Shown: positions 54,024 through 62,374 of the stretch, piece by piece
How the letters are laid out: each line of letters begins with the position of its first letter
Position numbering within the stretch: position 1 is the first letter of the stretch
DNA from: RYN-230 sp963704995
GTDB taxonomy: Bacteria; Actinomycetota; Actinomycetes; Streptosporangiales; Streptosporangiaceae
Reading direction: 5' to 3'
Length of the DNA: 64,000 nt
Assembly: GCA_963704995.1 (NCBI GenBank)
Contig: CAVPIM010000017.1
Location: 496,001-560,000, forward strand
Made by a program: the position numbers and the translations under genes
The notes under the pieces: model-generated
What the model was told of the DNA's origin: nothing
Database searches by the model: none
What the model saw: only the letters and a program-made list of their open reading frames with translations

Positions 54024-55460
54024 ATGCCAAGGAATGCCACCGCCAGGCGGGAGCCCGAGGTTGCCGACGATGCGGCCACCATGCGGGTGGACGAGCTGAT
54101 CCAGCTTGGCCGCGGCCAGGGGTACCTGTCCCTGACTGAGCTGCGCGCGGCGTTCGGCGACGCGGGCGTTTCCCCCTCGGAAGGCCGGTCCATCATCCGC
54201 GAGCTGGCGGAAGCCGGCGTCCGGCTGGGTGATGAGCCGGGCGGGGGCGCCGCCCCGGCGGGCGCGACCCCGCAGGGCCCTGCCGCGCAGGACCCTGGCT
54301 CAAAGGGCCCCAGGTCAAAGGGCACTGCTGCCCCCAAGCGAGCACGGACGGGCACGGAGGACATGACTACAGCACAACTCACCGCTTCTCGTGACGCTGC
54401 GCAGGAGCCTGCGCTGGACACCCTGGACGCCGCCGAGGCCGAGGCGGTCGCGCTGGCGGCCGCAGGTCCCGCGGAGAAGCCGGCCCCGGAGATCGCCTCG
54501 GGCACGGCCCAGCCGGCACAGGCCGAGGTGGACCTGGACGACCAGACGTCCGCCATGGGTGACTCGGTGCACACGTACCTGAAGTCGATCGGGCGGACCA
54601 GCCTGCTCACCGCCGAGCAGGAGGTCAACCTGGCCAAGCGGATCGAGGCGGGCCTGTTCGCGGAGCACAAGCTGGCCACCGAGCCTGACCTGGGCGCGGG
54701 CTACCGCCGTGACCTCGAGGAAGTGGCCGAGGACGGGCGGCGCGCCAAGGCGCACATGCTGGAGGCCAACCTGCGGCTCGTGGTCTCGGTGGCCAAGAAG
54801 TACAGCGACCGCGGCCTGTCCCTGCTGGACGTGGTCCAGGAAGGCAACCTGGGCCTGATCCGGGCGGTCGAGAAGTTCGACTACACCAAGGGCTACAAGT
54901 TCTCCACCTACGCGATGTGGTGGATCCGGCAGGCCATCCAGCGTGGCTTCGCCGACTCGGCGCGCACGATCCGGCTCCCGGTGCACGTGCTGGAGATGCT
55001 GAGCAAGCTCAGCCGGGTCGAGCGGGACATGCACCAGCGGCTCGGCCGGGAGCCCACCCCCGAGGAACTCGCCGTCGAGCTGGACCGGACCCCGGACCAG
55101 ATCGAGGAGCTGCTGCGCACCAGCCGCCAGCCGATCAGCCTGGACTCCACGATCGGCGAGGACGGCGAGACCAGCATCGGCGACCTCATCGAGGACACCG
55201 ACGCCCCCGAGGCGTCCGAGCTGGTGGACCGGCAGCTGATGGCCGACCAGCTCCGGCACGCGCTGGACGGGCTGACCCAGCGCGAAGCCACCATCATGGC
55301 CATGCGGTTCGGCCTGTACGACGGCAACCCGCACACGCTGGACGAGATCGGCCGGGCGCTCGGCCTGACCCGGGAGCGGATCAGGCAGCTGGAGAAGCAG
55401 TCGCTGTCCAAGCTGCGCCACCCCAGCCGGGCCCAGCCGCTGCTGGATTACGCCAGCTGA
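54024..55460 (+). CDS. RNA polymerase sigma factor, RpoD (sigma-70) family
   Basis: A 478-residue sigma factor. Residues about 20-70 (MRVDELIQLGRGQGYLSLTELRAAFGDAG) resemble region 1.1 of principal sigma factors; an Ala/Pro-rich linker of about 100 residues follows. Then region 1.2 (DSVHTYLKSIGRTSLLTAEQEV), 2.1-2.4 (EANLRLVVSVAKKYSDRGLSL, YTKGYKFSTYAMWWIRQAIQ), region 3 and region 4.2 (LDEIGRALGLTRERIRQLEKQ). It resembles HrdA/SigB-like group-1/2 factors, with Met-Trp-Trp in YAMWWIRQ in place of the usual ATWWIRQ. ATG 54024 follows GGAGGAGGTGCCTCG. Promoter specificity should be near the housekeeping type. Confidence 0.9.
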   Translation: MPRNATARREPEVADDAATMRVDELIQLGRGQGYLSLTELRAAFGDAGVSPSEGRSIIRELAEAGVRLGDEPGGGAAPAGATPQGPAAQDPGSKGPRSKGTAAPKRARTGTEDMTTAQLTASRDAAQEPALDTLDAAEAEAVALAAAGPAEKPAPEIASGTAQPAQAEVDLDDQTSAMGDSVHTYLKSIGRTSLLTAEQEVNLAKRIEAGLFAEHKLATEPDLGAGYRRDLEEVAEDGRRAKAHMLEANLRLVVSVAKKYSDRGLSLLDVVQEGNLGLIRAVEKFDYTKGYKFSTYAMWWIRQAIQRGFADSARTIRLPVHVLEMLSKLSRVERDMHQRLGREPTPEELAVELDRTPDQIEELLRTSRQPISLDSTIGEDGETSIGDLIEDTDAPEASELVDRQLMADQLRHALDGLTQREATIMAMRFGLYDGNPHTLDEIGRALGLTRERIRQLEKQSLSKLRHPSRAQPLLDYAS

Positions 55461-55500
55461 CCACCGGGCCAGCTGACCACCGGGCCAGCTAAACACCGGG
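55453..55500. repeat. Tandem repeat, 16 bp x 3
   Basis: Three units of CCAGCTGACCACCGGG (the third with AAACACC) begin inside the last codons of the sigma gene and run into its 3' flank, with a fourth partial unit after 55500. Confidence 0.75.
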
Positions 55501-55520
55501 CCAGCCGAGCCCCTGACCTT

Positions 55521-55555
55521 ACTGCGCCGCCACCGGCCGCCGGTGGCGGCGCAGT
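55521..55555 (+). terminator. Terminator hairpin after the sigma-factor gene
   Basis: A perfect 17-bp inverted repeat (ACTGCGCCGCCACCGGC and its complement) around a single central base, 60 bp after the sigma-factor stop. It is very stable and separates this gene from the AraC gene 46 bp further on. Confidence 0.7.
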
Positions 55556-55601
55556 GCTGTGCTGGCCCGGTGCGGTGCTGGCCCAGTGCTGTACTAGTGC
55601 C

Positions 55602-56507
55602 GTGGATCCCACGCGTGACGAGCCGCCCGGCGCCCCGCCGCAGCGTGACCACGGAGGTCACGACGCGCCCGCCGGGGAGGAGGCACGGTACTGGCGGCAC
55701 GCGGCCGTGCCCGGCGTGGACCTGCTGCGCGCCACCTACGTCACGCACCGCTACGCGCGGCACTCGCACGAGACCTACACGCTCGCCCTGATCGAGGACG
55801 GGGTGGAGGAGTTCCGCTACGGCGGCAGCCTGCTGCGGGCCGGGCGGGGGGCGGTCGCGCTGCTCAACCCGGAGATGGTGCACACCGGCCAGGCCGGCGT
55901 CCCCGGCGGCTGGTCCTACCGGGTGCTCTATCCCCCGGTCAGCCTGGTCCGCGAGGTCAGCGCGGAACTGACCGGATCCCCGGGCACCCCGTTCTTCCCG
56001 GACACGGTCGTGGACGACCCGCGCAGCGCCCGCCTGGTCCGGGCCGCCCACCTGGCCGCGGAGCATGGTGACCCGCTGGCCTCGGCCAGCCTGCTGCACG
56101 GCGCCCTGGCCGGCCTGCTGCGCGAGCACGCCCGGGCCTGCCGGCGATCCGGCCCCCGCGCGGCCCGGCCCGCGGTGCGCACCGTGGTGTCGCTGCTGCG
56201 GGAGCGGGTGACCGACCCGCCCACGCTCGGGGAACTGGCCCTGGCCACCGGGGTCGGGCCGTACGCCCTGCTGCGGGCCTTCCGGGCGGAGACCGGGCTG
56301 CCGCCACACGCTTACCTCAACCAGATCCGGGTCCGGCAGGCCCGGCGGCTGCTGGACCGCGGCGTGCCGCCGGCGCGGGCCGCCGCCGAGGCGGGGTTCG
56401 CCGACCAGGCGCACCTGACCCGGCACTTCAAGCGCATCATGGGCGTGCCGCCCGGGGCCTACCAGCGGGCCCGCGACGGCCGGGGGCTGCTCGCGGGGCC
56501 GCAATAA
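55602..56507 (+). CDS. AraC-family transcriptional regulator
   Basis: A 301-residue regulator with an N-terminal cupin-type ligand domain (VDLLRATYVTHRYARHSHETYTL, GRGAVALLNPEMVHTGQAG) and a C-terminal double HTH (LGELALATGVGPYALLRAFRAETGLP and ARAAAEAGFADQAHLTRHFKRIMGVPP). This architecture with an AzlC and an AzlD gene just downstream in the same direction is a recurrent actinobacterial arrangement, so it probably controls amino-acid export. The GTG at 55602 begins the conserved part; the frame above it runs through the terminator. Confidence 0.88.
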   Translation: MDPTRDEPPGAPPQRDHGGHDAPAGEEARYWRHAAVPGVDLLRATYVTHRYARHSHETYTLALIEDGVEEFRYGGSLLRAGRGAVALLNPEMVHTGQAGVPGGWSYRVLYPPVSLVREVSAELTGSPGTPFFPDTVVDDPRSARLVRAAHLAAEHGDPLASASLLHGALAGLLREHARACRRSGPRAARPAVRTVVSLLRERVTDPPTLGELALATGVGPYALLRAFRAETGLPPHAYLNQIRVRQARRLLDRGVPPARAAAEAGFADQAHLTRHFKRIMGVPPGAYQRARDGRGLLAGPQ

Positions 56508-56548
56508 CGTTCAAGTCAGCGGGCCGCCGCCCGCCCTAGCCTCCTGCT

Positions 56549-57394
56549 ATGGCAGACACTTCAGCGGAGCCGGTGCGGCGGGCTGCGCGGGACGGGATCG
56601 CCCTCGGGCTGGCCGTGGGCACGTCGGGGCTGGCGTTCGGGGCGGCCGCCGTGGCGTCCGGGCTGAGCGTGGCCCAGGCCTGCGTGCTCAGCCTGGTCGC
56701 CTACACCGGCGCGTCGCAGTTCGCGCTGGCCGCCGCGGTGGCCGGGGGCGGGAACCTGATCGCCGGGACGGCCAGCGCCGTGCTGCTCGGCAGCCGGAAC
56801 GGGCTGTACGGGCTGCGCCTGGCCACCCTGCTGGGCTTCCGCGGGCCGTTCCGGCTGCTGGCCGCGCTGGGCATCACGGACGAGTTGACCGCCGTGGCGC
56901 TCGCCCAGCCAGCAGGGGGCCAGCTGGGACGCGCCGCGGTCCGGGCCGGGTTCCTGGCCACGTTCGCCAGCCTGTACCTCACCTGGAACGCGGGGACGCT
57001 GACGGGCGCGCTGGGCGCGGGCCGGCTGGGCTCAGCCAGCTCGTTCGGCCTGGATGTGGTGGGGCCCGCGGCGTTCCTGGCCCTGCTGTGGCCGCGGCTG
57101 CGCGACGGCCGGACCGAGCGGGCGGTCGCGCTGGCCGGGGCCGTGATCGCGCTGGCCGCCACGCCGTTCTGCCCGCCCGGGCTCCCGGTGGTGCTGGCCG
57201 CGGCGGCCGCCCTCGGTGCCGCCCTGCTGCCGGCCGCCGCGGCCCCGGTGCCCCCGGACAGCGCACCGCTCCCCCCGGCCGCCGCGGCCCCGGTCCCCCC
57301 GGACAGCGCCGCCGGGCCGGGTGAAGGTCTGGGCGACGGGCTGGGCGGGTCTCCCCGCGGCGCGGGAGCGGCTGACGAGAGGCCGTGCCGGTGA
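56549..57394 (+). CDS. azlC: AzlC-family branched-chain amino acid exporter, large subunit
   Basis: A 281-residue membrane protein. GIALGLAVGTSGLAFGAAAV, VAYTGASQFALAAAVAGGGN and NGLYGLRLATLLGF are AzlC signatures; about eight membrane helices follow. The last 50 residues are a Pro/Ser/Ala-rich tail with a duplicated AAAPVPPDSA motif, absent in most homologues. With AzlD it forms an exporter for branched-chain or other amino acids (and analogues). The AzlD gene starts inside its last codons (10-nt overlap). It is 41 bp after the AraC gene. Confidence 0.9.
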   Translation: MADTSAEPVRRAARDGIALGLAVGTSGLAFGAAAVASGLSVAQACVLSLVAYTGASQFALAAAVAGGGNLIAGTASAVLLGSRNGLYGLRLATLLGFRGPFRLLAALGITDELTAVALAQPAGGQLGRAAVRAGFLATFASLYLTWNAGTLTGALGAGRLGSASSFGLDVVGPAAFLALLWPRLRDGRTERAVALAGAVIALAATPFCPPGLPVVLAAAAALGAALLPAAAAPVPPDSAPLPPAAAAPVPPDSAAGPGEGLGDGLGGSPRGAGAADERPCR

Positions 57395-57708
57395 GCGGGA
57401 CCTGGATCGCCGTGCTGGTCACCGCCGTGTCCTGTTACGCGCTCAAGCTCGCGGGCCTGACCGTTCCGCCGCGGTGGCTGGCCCATCCCCGGGCGCAGCG
57501 CTTCGCCAGCCTGGTCCCGGTCGCGCTGCTCGCCGCGCTGATCGCGGTGCAGGCCTTCGGCCGCGGGCAGGCGCTGACGGCCGACCCGCCCCGGCTCGCG
57601 GGGCTGGCGGCGGCCGTCGTCGCGCTGGCCCTGCGCGCCCCGTTCCTGGTGGTGATCCTCGCGGCGGCCGTCACCGCGGCGGGGCTGCGGGCGCTCGGCC
57701 TGCCCTGA
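57385..57708 (+). CDS. azlD: AzlD-family exporter, small subunit
   Basis: A 107-residue protein with about four membrane helices: SGTWIAVLVTAVSCYALKLA, PPRWLAHPRAQRFASLVPVALLAALIA, and two late helices. RFASLVPVALLAAL is the AzlD core. GTG 57385 follows GACGAGAGGCC within the azlC 3' end. It is the partner of AzlC in branched-chain amino acid export. It ends 10 bp before the stop of the convergent SDR gene. Confidence 0.9.
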   Translation: MPVSGTWIAVLVTAVSCYALKLAGLTVPPRWLAHPRAQRFASLVPVALLAALIAVQAFGRGQALTADPPRLAGLAAAVVALALRAPFLVVILAAAVTAAGLRALGLP

Positions 57709-57718
57709 CCGCCGCCGC

Positions 57719-58510
57719 TCACAGGTCCGGGAAGCCGAGATCCAGGTTGGGCCGGTCGATACCGCCGTCCACTTCGATGATCTTCCCGGTGACGTAGCCC
57801 GCGGCGGGCGAGGCCAGGTAGACGACCGCCGCGGCGACGTCCTCCGGGTCGCCGATCCGGCCCAGCGGCGTGGCCCGTTCCATCTGGCCGCGCAGCGCGT
57901 CGTCGGTGAGCACGATATCCAGGGCCGAGGTCGCCACCGCGCCGACCGCGATCGCGTTGACCCTGATCCGGGGAGCCAGGTCGGCCGCGGCCAGCCGGGT
58001 GTAGTGAGCCAGGGCGGCCTTGGCCGTCCCGTAGGCCAGGTAACCGCGCCCGCCCACCCGCCCGACGGCTGAGGAGATGTTGATCACGGCCGCACCGGGC
58101 GCGCCGCCCAGCAGGTACGGGACCGCCGCCCGGGTCAGGCTGTGCGCGACGGCCACGTTGAACCCGAACGCCTCCGCCAGGTGGCGCGGCGCGGTCGCCA
58201 TGAACGGCCGCGGCATCGCTCCCCCGACGTTGTTGACCACGATGTCCAGCCGGCCGAACGCATCGGCCGCCGCCGCGGCCAGTCCCGCCGCCGCATCGAG
58301 GTCAGCGAGGTCGGCCGGCACCACCAGGGCCCGGCGCCCGGTCGCCTCCACCTCCCGGGCCACCTTGTCCAGCTGATCCTGCGTGCGCGCGCAGATCACC
58401 ACGTCGGCCCCGGCCTGGGCCAGCGCGACCGCGGCGGCCGCGCCGATCCCCCGGCCTGCGCCCGTCACGACGGCCACCTGGCCGGTGACGCGGAAACGAT
58501 CCAGGATCAT
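57719..58510 (-). CDS. Short-chain dehydrogenase/reductase (Rv0927c-like)
   Basis: A 263-residue NAD(P)-dependent oxidoreductase: cofactor motif TGAGRGIG, NNVG strand (IVVNNVGGAMPRPF), catalytic Ser in INISSAVG and YxxxK in YLAYGTAKAAL. The ends MILDRFRVTGQVAVVTGAGR and NLDLGFPDL closely resemble mycobacterial Rv0927c as I recall it. ATG 58510 follows GGGGAGGACCC. A KstR-like site (one mismatch) is 44 bp upstream, which ties it to the steroid-catabolism genes downstream. Substrate unknown; a hydroxysteroid or acyl-CoA intermediate is plausible. Confidence 0.88.
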   Translation of the reverse strand: MILDRFRVTGQVAVVTGAGRGIGAAAAVALAQAGADVVICARTQDQLDKVAREVEATGRRALVVPADLADLDAAAGLAAAAADAFGRLDIVVNNVGGAMPRPFMATAPRHLAEAFGFNVAVAHSLTRAAVPYLLGGAPGAAVINISSAVGRVGGRGYLAYGTAKAALAHYTRLAAADLAPRIRVNAIAVGAVATSALDIVLTDDALRGQMERATPLGRIGDPEDVAAAVVYLASPAAGYVTGKIIEVDGGIDRPNLDLGFPDL

Positions 58511-58553
58511 GGGTCCTCCCCTGTCGCTTGCGGACGGCGAGCCGGCCAGCAAA

Positions 58554-58567
58554 TAGAACATGCTTCA
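58554..58567. promoter_or_regulatory. KstR-like operator (one mismatch)
   Basis: TAGAACATGCTTCA fits the published KstR pattern TnnAACnnGTTnnA except for one base (GCT for GTT). It lies 44 bp upstream of the SDR start at 58510. Its similarity to the two exact sites at 59762 and 63163 makes chance less likely. Confidence 0.5.
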
Positions 58568-58630
58568 CTTAGCAGTCACCGCCCGGCGGCCCCGGGCCGG
58601 CTGATCCTGGCGTGGTGCCCGGAGCCTGCC

Positions 58631-59713
58631 TCAGTCGTGGATGATGACCTGCCGGATGACGTCACCGCGGCCGAGCGCGCCCAGGGCGCGATCGACATCG
58701 TCGAGCTTCAGCCGCTGGGTGATCATGCCTTCGAGATCCAGCCGGCCGGCCCGCCACAAGCCGAGCAGCCGCAGGTAGTCGCGCCGGACGTCGGCCGCCC
58801 CGTAGAGCGAGCCGAGCATCACCTTGCCGTCGAAGAGCAGCTCGAACGGGGTGAACTCGACCTGCTGATCGGGCCGCCCGGCCCCGACGATCACGACGGT
58901 GCCGCCGCGGCGGGCGGCTGTCCACGCGGCCCGGATCGTCTGCGGGGTGCCCACCACCTCGAAGACATAGTCGAACCCTTCCCCGCCGGTGACCTCGGCC
59001 GAGAGCGCACCCAGCTCATCCGGGCGGACGGCGTGGGTGGCCCCGAAGCGGCGGGCCGCCTCGTGCTTGGACTCAACCGGGTCCACCCCGGCGATGATCG
59101 TGGCCCCGGAGAGCCGTGCGCCCTGGATCGCCGCGATGCCGACTCCCCCGCAGCCGATGACCGCGACGCTCGCGCCGGGCTCGACCCGGGCGGTGTTGAT
59201 CACCGCGCCGACACCGGTCATCACGCCGCAGCCGACCAGCGCGGCCACTTCGTAGGGCACGTCGGGCGGGATCTTCACCGCGCCCTCCTGGGGGACCACC
59301 ATCTCCTCGGCGAACGCCCCGCAGCCGGCCATACCGAACGCCGGGGTGCCCCCCACCAGGAAGCGCGGTTCGAGGTACGCGGCGATGACGTGCGTCATGC
59401 ACAGGTGCGGCTCGCCGCGCACGCAGGAGGCGCAGCCGCCGCAGGGCGGCAGCCAGTTGACGATGACCCGGTCCCCGGGCGCGAGGCCGGTGACGCCGCC
59501 GCCGACCTCGATCACGTCACCCGCCGCCTCATGACCGAGAATCGCCGGCACCGGCTGGGGCAGCCCGCCGTTGCGGGCGGAGAGGTCCGAGTGGCACACC
59601 CCCGCCGCCCGGACGCGGATCCGGACCTGTCCCGGACCGGGTCCCACGACCATGACGTCGTCGCTGATGACGATCTTGCCGTCGTCGGCCGAATGGAGCA
59701 CCGCGGCCCGCAT
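58631..59713 (-). CDS. Zinc-dependent alcohol dehydrogenase (MDR family)
   Basis: A 360-residue medium-chain dehydrogenase. Catalytic zinc ligands C40 (GVCHSD), H61 with E62 (GHEAAG) and C162 (LVGCGV); structural zinc cysteines C91, C94, C97 and C105 (CGGCASC ... HLC); NAD motif IGCGGVG (186-192). ATG 59713 follows GGGGAGGTGGGTC; the open frame above it is not conserved. It resembles mycobacterial AdhB/AdhD enzymes. An exact KstR-type palindrome lies 49 bp upstream, so oxidation of a steroid-derived alcohol is likely. It is divergent from the KstR2-like gene at 59874. Confidence 0.9.
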   Translation of the reverse strand: MRAAVLHSADDGKIVISDDVMVVGPGPGQVRIRVRAAGVCHSDLSARNGGLPQPVPAILGHEAAGDVIEVGGGVTGLAPGDRVIVNWLPPCGGCASCVRGEPHLCMTHVIAAYLEPRFLVGGTPAFGMAGCGAFAEEMVVPQEGAVKIPPDVPYEVAALVGCGVMTGVGAVINTARVEPGASVAVIGCGGVGIAAIQGARLSGATIIAGVDPVESKHEAARRFGATHAVRPDELGALSAEVTGGEGFDYVFEVVGTPQTIRAAWTAARRGGTVVIVGAGRPDQQVEFTPFELLFDGKVMLGSLYGAADVRRDYLRLLGLWRAGRLDLEGMITQRLKLDDVDRALGALGRGDVIRQVIIHD

Positions 59714-59761
59714 GACCCACCTCCCCTCTCTCGTCACGCACGGCGGGCGCCGTCGGTAAAA

Positions 59762-59775
59762 TAGAACAGGTTTCA
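59762..59775. promoter_or_regulatory. KstR-like operator (full match)
   Basis: TAGAACAGGTTTCA matches TnnAACnnGTTnnA at every fixed position. It is 49 bp upstream of the alcohol dehydrogenase start and 99 bp upstream of the TetR gene, within the shared divergent region. Confidence 0.6.
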
Positions 59776-59828
59776 GTGCGATTGCGCAAGGCGCCGCGGC
59801 CGGCCGGGCGGGCCCGCCATGCGCCCCG

Positions 59829-59842
59829 AGCAAGCATTCGTT
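59829..59842. promoter_or_regulatory. Candidate KstR2-like operator before the TetR gene
   Basis: AGCAAGCATTCGTT fits the reported KstR2 pattern AnCAAGnnCTTGnT with two mismatches and shares AGCAAGCRTTYG with the site at 60589. A GCTTGC half lies 5 bp further. It is 31 bp before the GTG start of the KstR2-like gene, a place suited to autoregulation. Confidence 0.4.
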
Positions 59843-59873
59843 AGGGCTTGCCCGGGGCTGCGATACTGATGCC

Positions 59874-60521
59874 GTGACGACCACGAGGAAGGGCCAGGGC
59901 GGCAGCCGGGCGGGATCCGCGGGCCCCGCGGCCGCCGACGGCGCCATCCCGTCCGAGCGCCGCACCCAGATGGTCCTGCTCGCCGGCGACCTGTTCGCCC
60001 GCAAGGGCTACCGGGCCACGACCGTGCGGGAGATCGCGGACGCCGCCGGGATCCTGTCCGGCAGCCTGTACTACCACTTCGACTCCAAGGAGTCGATCGC
60101 CGACGAGCTCTTGTCCGGCTTCATCAACGAGGTGCTCGCCGACTACCGCGCGGCGGTCGGGTCCGGCGGGGGCCCGCGCGCCGTACTGGAGCAGATCGTC
60201 CGCTCCACGAGCCGGACCCTGTCCCGGCACCGGGCCGCGCTGGCGATGCTGCAGAACGACTGGAGCTACTTCAGCACGCAATCCCGGTTCGCCTACCTGC
60301 GCACGGCGCTGCGCGAGATCGAGCGCACCTGGATCACCCAGCTTGAGCTGGGCAAGAAGTCGGGGTGCTTCCGCGCCGACCTGGACGCGAAGCTCACCTA
60401 CCGGCTGCTCCGGGATGTGCTGTGGATCCCCGCGCAATGGAGCTGGACGGGCAGCGGCTACAGCACCGGCCAGGTCGTGGACGGATTCCTCCGCCTGCTC
60501 TTCGACGGCATCTCGGCCTGA
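59874..60521 (+). CDS. kstR2: TetR-family repressor resembling KstR2
   Basis: A 215-residue TetR protein starting at GTG. The HTH (RATTVREIADAAGILSGSLYYHF) and helix 4 (DSKESIADELLSGF) match mycobacterial KstR2 closely, as does the C-terminal block FRADLDAKLTYRLLRDVLWI. KstR2 represses genes for the last cholesterol rings (HIP degradation) and is released by HIP-CoA. Near the gene are a candidate autoregulatory site (59829) and a better one (60589) before the next gene. An extra Gly/Ala-rich N-terminus of about 25 residues is unlike mycobacterial KstR2. Orthology is inferred, not proven. Confidence 0.8.
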   Translation: MTTTRKGQGGSRAGSAGPAAADGAIPSERRTQMVLLAGDLFARKGYRATTVREIADAAGILSGSLYYHFDSKESIADELLSGFINEVLADYRAAVGSGGGPRAVLEQIVRSTSRTLSRHRAALAMLQNDWSYFSTQSRFAYLRTALREIERTWITQLELGKKSGCFRADLDAKLTYRLLRDVLWIPAQWSWTGSGYSTGQVVDGFLRLLFDGISA

Positions 60522-60588
60522 CGGCCCGGGCCGCCTTCCGGTCATCCGCGGGCTGGCATCCGGCCGCGCGGCTGTTACCCTCATACCA

Positions 60589-60602
60589 AGCAAGCGTTTG
60601 GT
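60589..60602. promoter_or_regulatory. Candidate KstR2-like operator before the SDR operon
   Basis: AGCAAGCGTTTGGT fits AnCAAGnnCTTGnT with one mismatch, 20 bp upstream of the SDR start at 60623, within an ACCAA...TTGGT dyad. Its position near the start codon fits repression by the neighbouring KstR2-like protein. Confidence 0.55.
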
Positions 60603-60622
60603 TACTCGGGACCGGAGGGCGC

Positions 60623-61384
60623 ATGGGGCGGCTCGACGGCAAGGTCGCGCTCATCACCGGCGGCGCCAGGGGCATGGGCAAATCCCATGTACGGCACTTC
60701 GTGGCCGAGGGGGCCCGGGTGGTGCTCGGCGACGTGCTGGACGGCAAGGGCTCGGCCGTGGCCGACGCGCTTGGCGGGCAGTCCTGCCGGTATGTGCACC
60801 ACGACGTGACCAGCGAGGCGGACTGGGACGCGGCGGTCGCCACGGCACTGGACGCGTTCGGCCGGCTCGATGTGCTCGTCAACAACGCGGGGGTGCTGAA
60901 GTTCGCCCGCATCGCCGACATGACACTCGCCGACTTCCGGCAGGTCCTCGAGGTGAATGCGATCGGCTGCTGGCTGGGCATGAGGGCGGTGATCGGCCCC
61001 ATGACCGCCGCGGGCGGGGGCTCGATCATCAATATCTCCTCGATCGAGGGCTTCACCGGGGCGGCCGGGCTCTCCGCCTACAGCGCCAGCAAGTTCGCGG
61101 TCCGCGGGATGACCAAGGTCGCCGCGCAGGAACTCGGCCGTCTCGGCATCCGGGTCAACTCGGTGCATCCGGGCGGGGTGCTCACCAGGCTGACCCTCGA
61201 CGCGGCCGGGACCTTCGAGCACGTCAACGCCGAGGCCTTCGTCAAGTCGATGCCCCTGTCCCGGTTCGGCGAGCCAGCCGAGATCTCGCGGCTGGTGGCC
61301 TTCCTCGCCTCCGACGACTCGTCCTACTCGACCGGCAGCGAGTTCATCGCCGATGGCGGGGTCCTGAGCGGGCCTGGCTACTGA
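60623..61384 (+). CDS. SDR, hydroxysteroid dehydrogenase-like (Rv2002/FabG3 type)
   Basis: A 253-residue SDR: TGGARGMGKSHVRHFVAEGARVV, LVNNAGVL, catalytic Ser in INISSIEGF and YSASK (YxxxK), ending DDSSYSTGSEFIADGG. The whole pattern follows 3-alpha/20-beta-hydroxysteroid dehydrogenases such as mycobacterial Rv2002. ATG 60623 has CCGGAGGGC upstream. It starts an operon with the ChsB1-like gene 17 nt downstream and lies behind a KstR2-like site. It likely reduces or oxidises a steroid ring or side-chain hydroxyl. Confidence 0.9.
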   Translation: MGRLDGKVALITGGARGMGKSHVRHFVAEGARVVLGDVLDGKGSAVADALGGQSCRYVHHDVTSEADWDAAVATALDAFGRLDVLVNNAGVLKFARIADMTLADFRQVLEVNAIGCWLGMRAVIGPMTAAGGGSIINISSIEGFTGAAGLSAYSASKFAVRGMTKVAAQELGRLGIRVNSVHPGGVLTRLTLDAAGTFEHVNAEAFVKSMPLSRFGEPAEISRLVAFLASDDSSYSTGSEFIADGGVLSGPGY

Positions 61385-61401
61385 CCGAGGGAGGCCCGGC
61401 C

Positions 61402-62361
61402 ATGGATGACCTGCTGCCACTGGACGGCAGGACGGCGGTCGTGACCGGCGCGGGTAACGGGCTGGGCCGGGCGGAATCGCTCGCCCTGGCCCGGGCCGGG
61501 GCCAGGCTGGTGCTCAACGATCTGCCCGGCGACGCGGTGCAGGCCGTGGCGGCCGAGATACGCGACGGCGGCGGGGAGGCGGTCGTGTCCGCCGGGGACG
61601 TCAGCGAGTGGGCGACCGGCCAGGAACTCCTGGCGTCGGCCCTCGGCGCGTACGGCCGGCTGGACATCCTGGTCAACAACGCCGGCGTGCTCAGGGACCG
61701 GATGATCTTCACGATGTCCGCGGAGGAATGGGATCTCGTCATCCGGGTGCACCTGCGCGGTCACTTCGTGACCACCCGCCTCGCCACCGCCCACTGGCGG
61801 GAGGCGAGCAAGCAGGCCGGCGCCCCGGTCTACGCCAGGATCGTGAACACCTCGTCCGAGGCGTTCCTGCTGGGCTCCCCCGGCCAGCCCAACTACGCCG
61901 CGGCCAAGGCCGGGATCGCCGCGCTGACGGTCACCACCGCGCGCAGCTGCGGCCGGTACGGGGTGCGGGCCAACGTGATCTGCCCCCGGGCCCGGACCAG
62001 CATGACGGCCGGCCTGATGGGCGCGCCGCCCGACGGCGCGGTGGACCCGCTGGCCCCCGGGCACGTGGCGCCGCTCGTGGTGTACCTGGCGGGCCCGGCG
62101 GCGGCCGGGATCAACGGCGAGGTGTTCGTCGTGCACGGCGGCGTCGCGGCGGTGCTGGGCCCGCCCCGGATCAGGGCGGTCTTCCTGGCCGCCGATCACG
62201 GCTCGGCCGACGGCATGTGGACCCCGGAATCGGTGCGCCGGGCGCTGGATCCGGTGTTCACCGCGGTACCGCCCGAGATCGGCTTCACCTGCGAGGACAC
62301 GCTGGCCCTGGCCACCGAGACCATCGGGTTCGCCGGGCCAGGCGCGGAGGCAGGCGGATGA
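61402..62361 (+). CDS. 3-Hydroxyacyl-CoA dehydrogenase-type SDR resembling ChsB1 (17-beta-HSD4-like)
   Basis: A 319-residue SDR, longer than usual because of a C-terminal extension (PRIRAVFLAADHGSADGMWT ... IGFTCEDTLAL). Cofactor motif TGAGNGLGRAE, NNAGVLRDRMIFTMSAEEWD, Ser in NTSSEA, YAAAKAG, and VRANVICPRARTSMTA, a string I recall as nearly the same in ChsB1 (Rv3502c), the dehydrogenase of cholesterol side-chain beta-oxidation. ATG 61402 follows GAGGGAGGCCCGGCC. Expected substrate is a 22-hydroxy-steroid-24-oyl-CoA or similar; inferred from similarity and context. Confidence 0.87.
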   Translation: MDDLLPLDGRTAVVTGAGNGLGRAESLALARAGARLVLNDLPGDAVQAVAAEIRDGGGEAVVSAGDVSEWATGQELLASALGAYGRLDILVNNAGVLRDRMIFTMSAEEWDLVIRVHLRGHFVTTRLATAHWREASKQAGAPVYARIVNTSSEAFLLGSPGQPNYAAAKAGIAALTVTTARSCGRYGVRANVICPRARTSMTAGLMGAPPDGAVDPLAPGHVAPLVVYLAGPAAAGINGEVFVVHGGVAAVLGPPRIRAVFLAADHGSADGMWTPESVRRALDPVFTAVPPEIGFTCEDTLALATETIGFAGPGAEAGG

Positions 62362-62374
62362 GCGGCCCAGGCGC

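Noticed and set aside
54315..56504. A 729-codon open frame on the minus strand
   Set aside because: It is antisense to the sigma factor and AraC genes, crosses the terminator hairpin between them, and has no recognisable domain.
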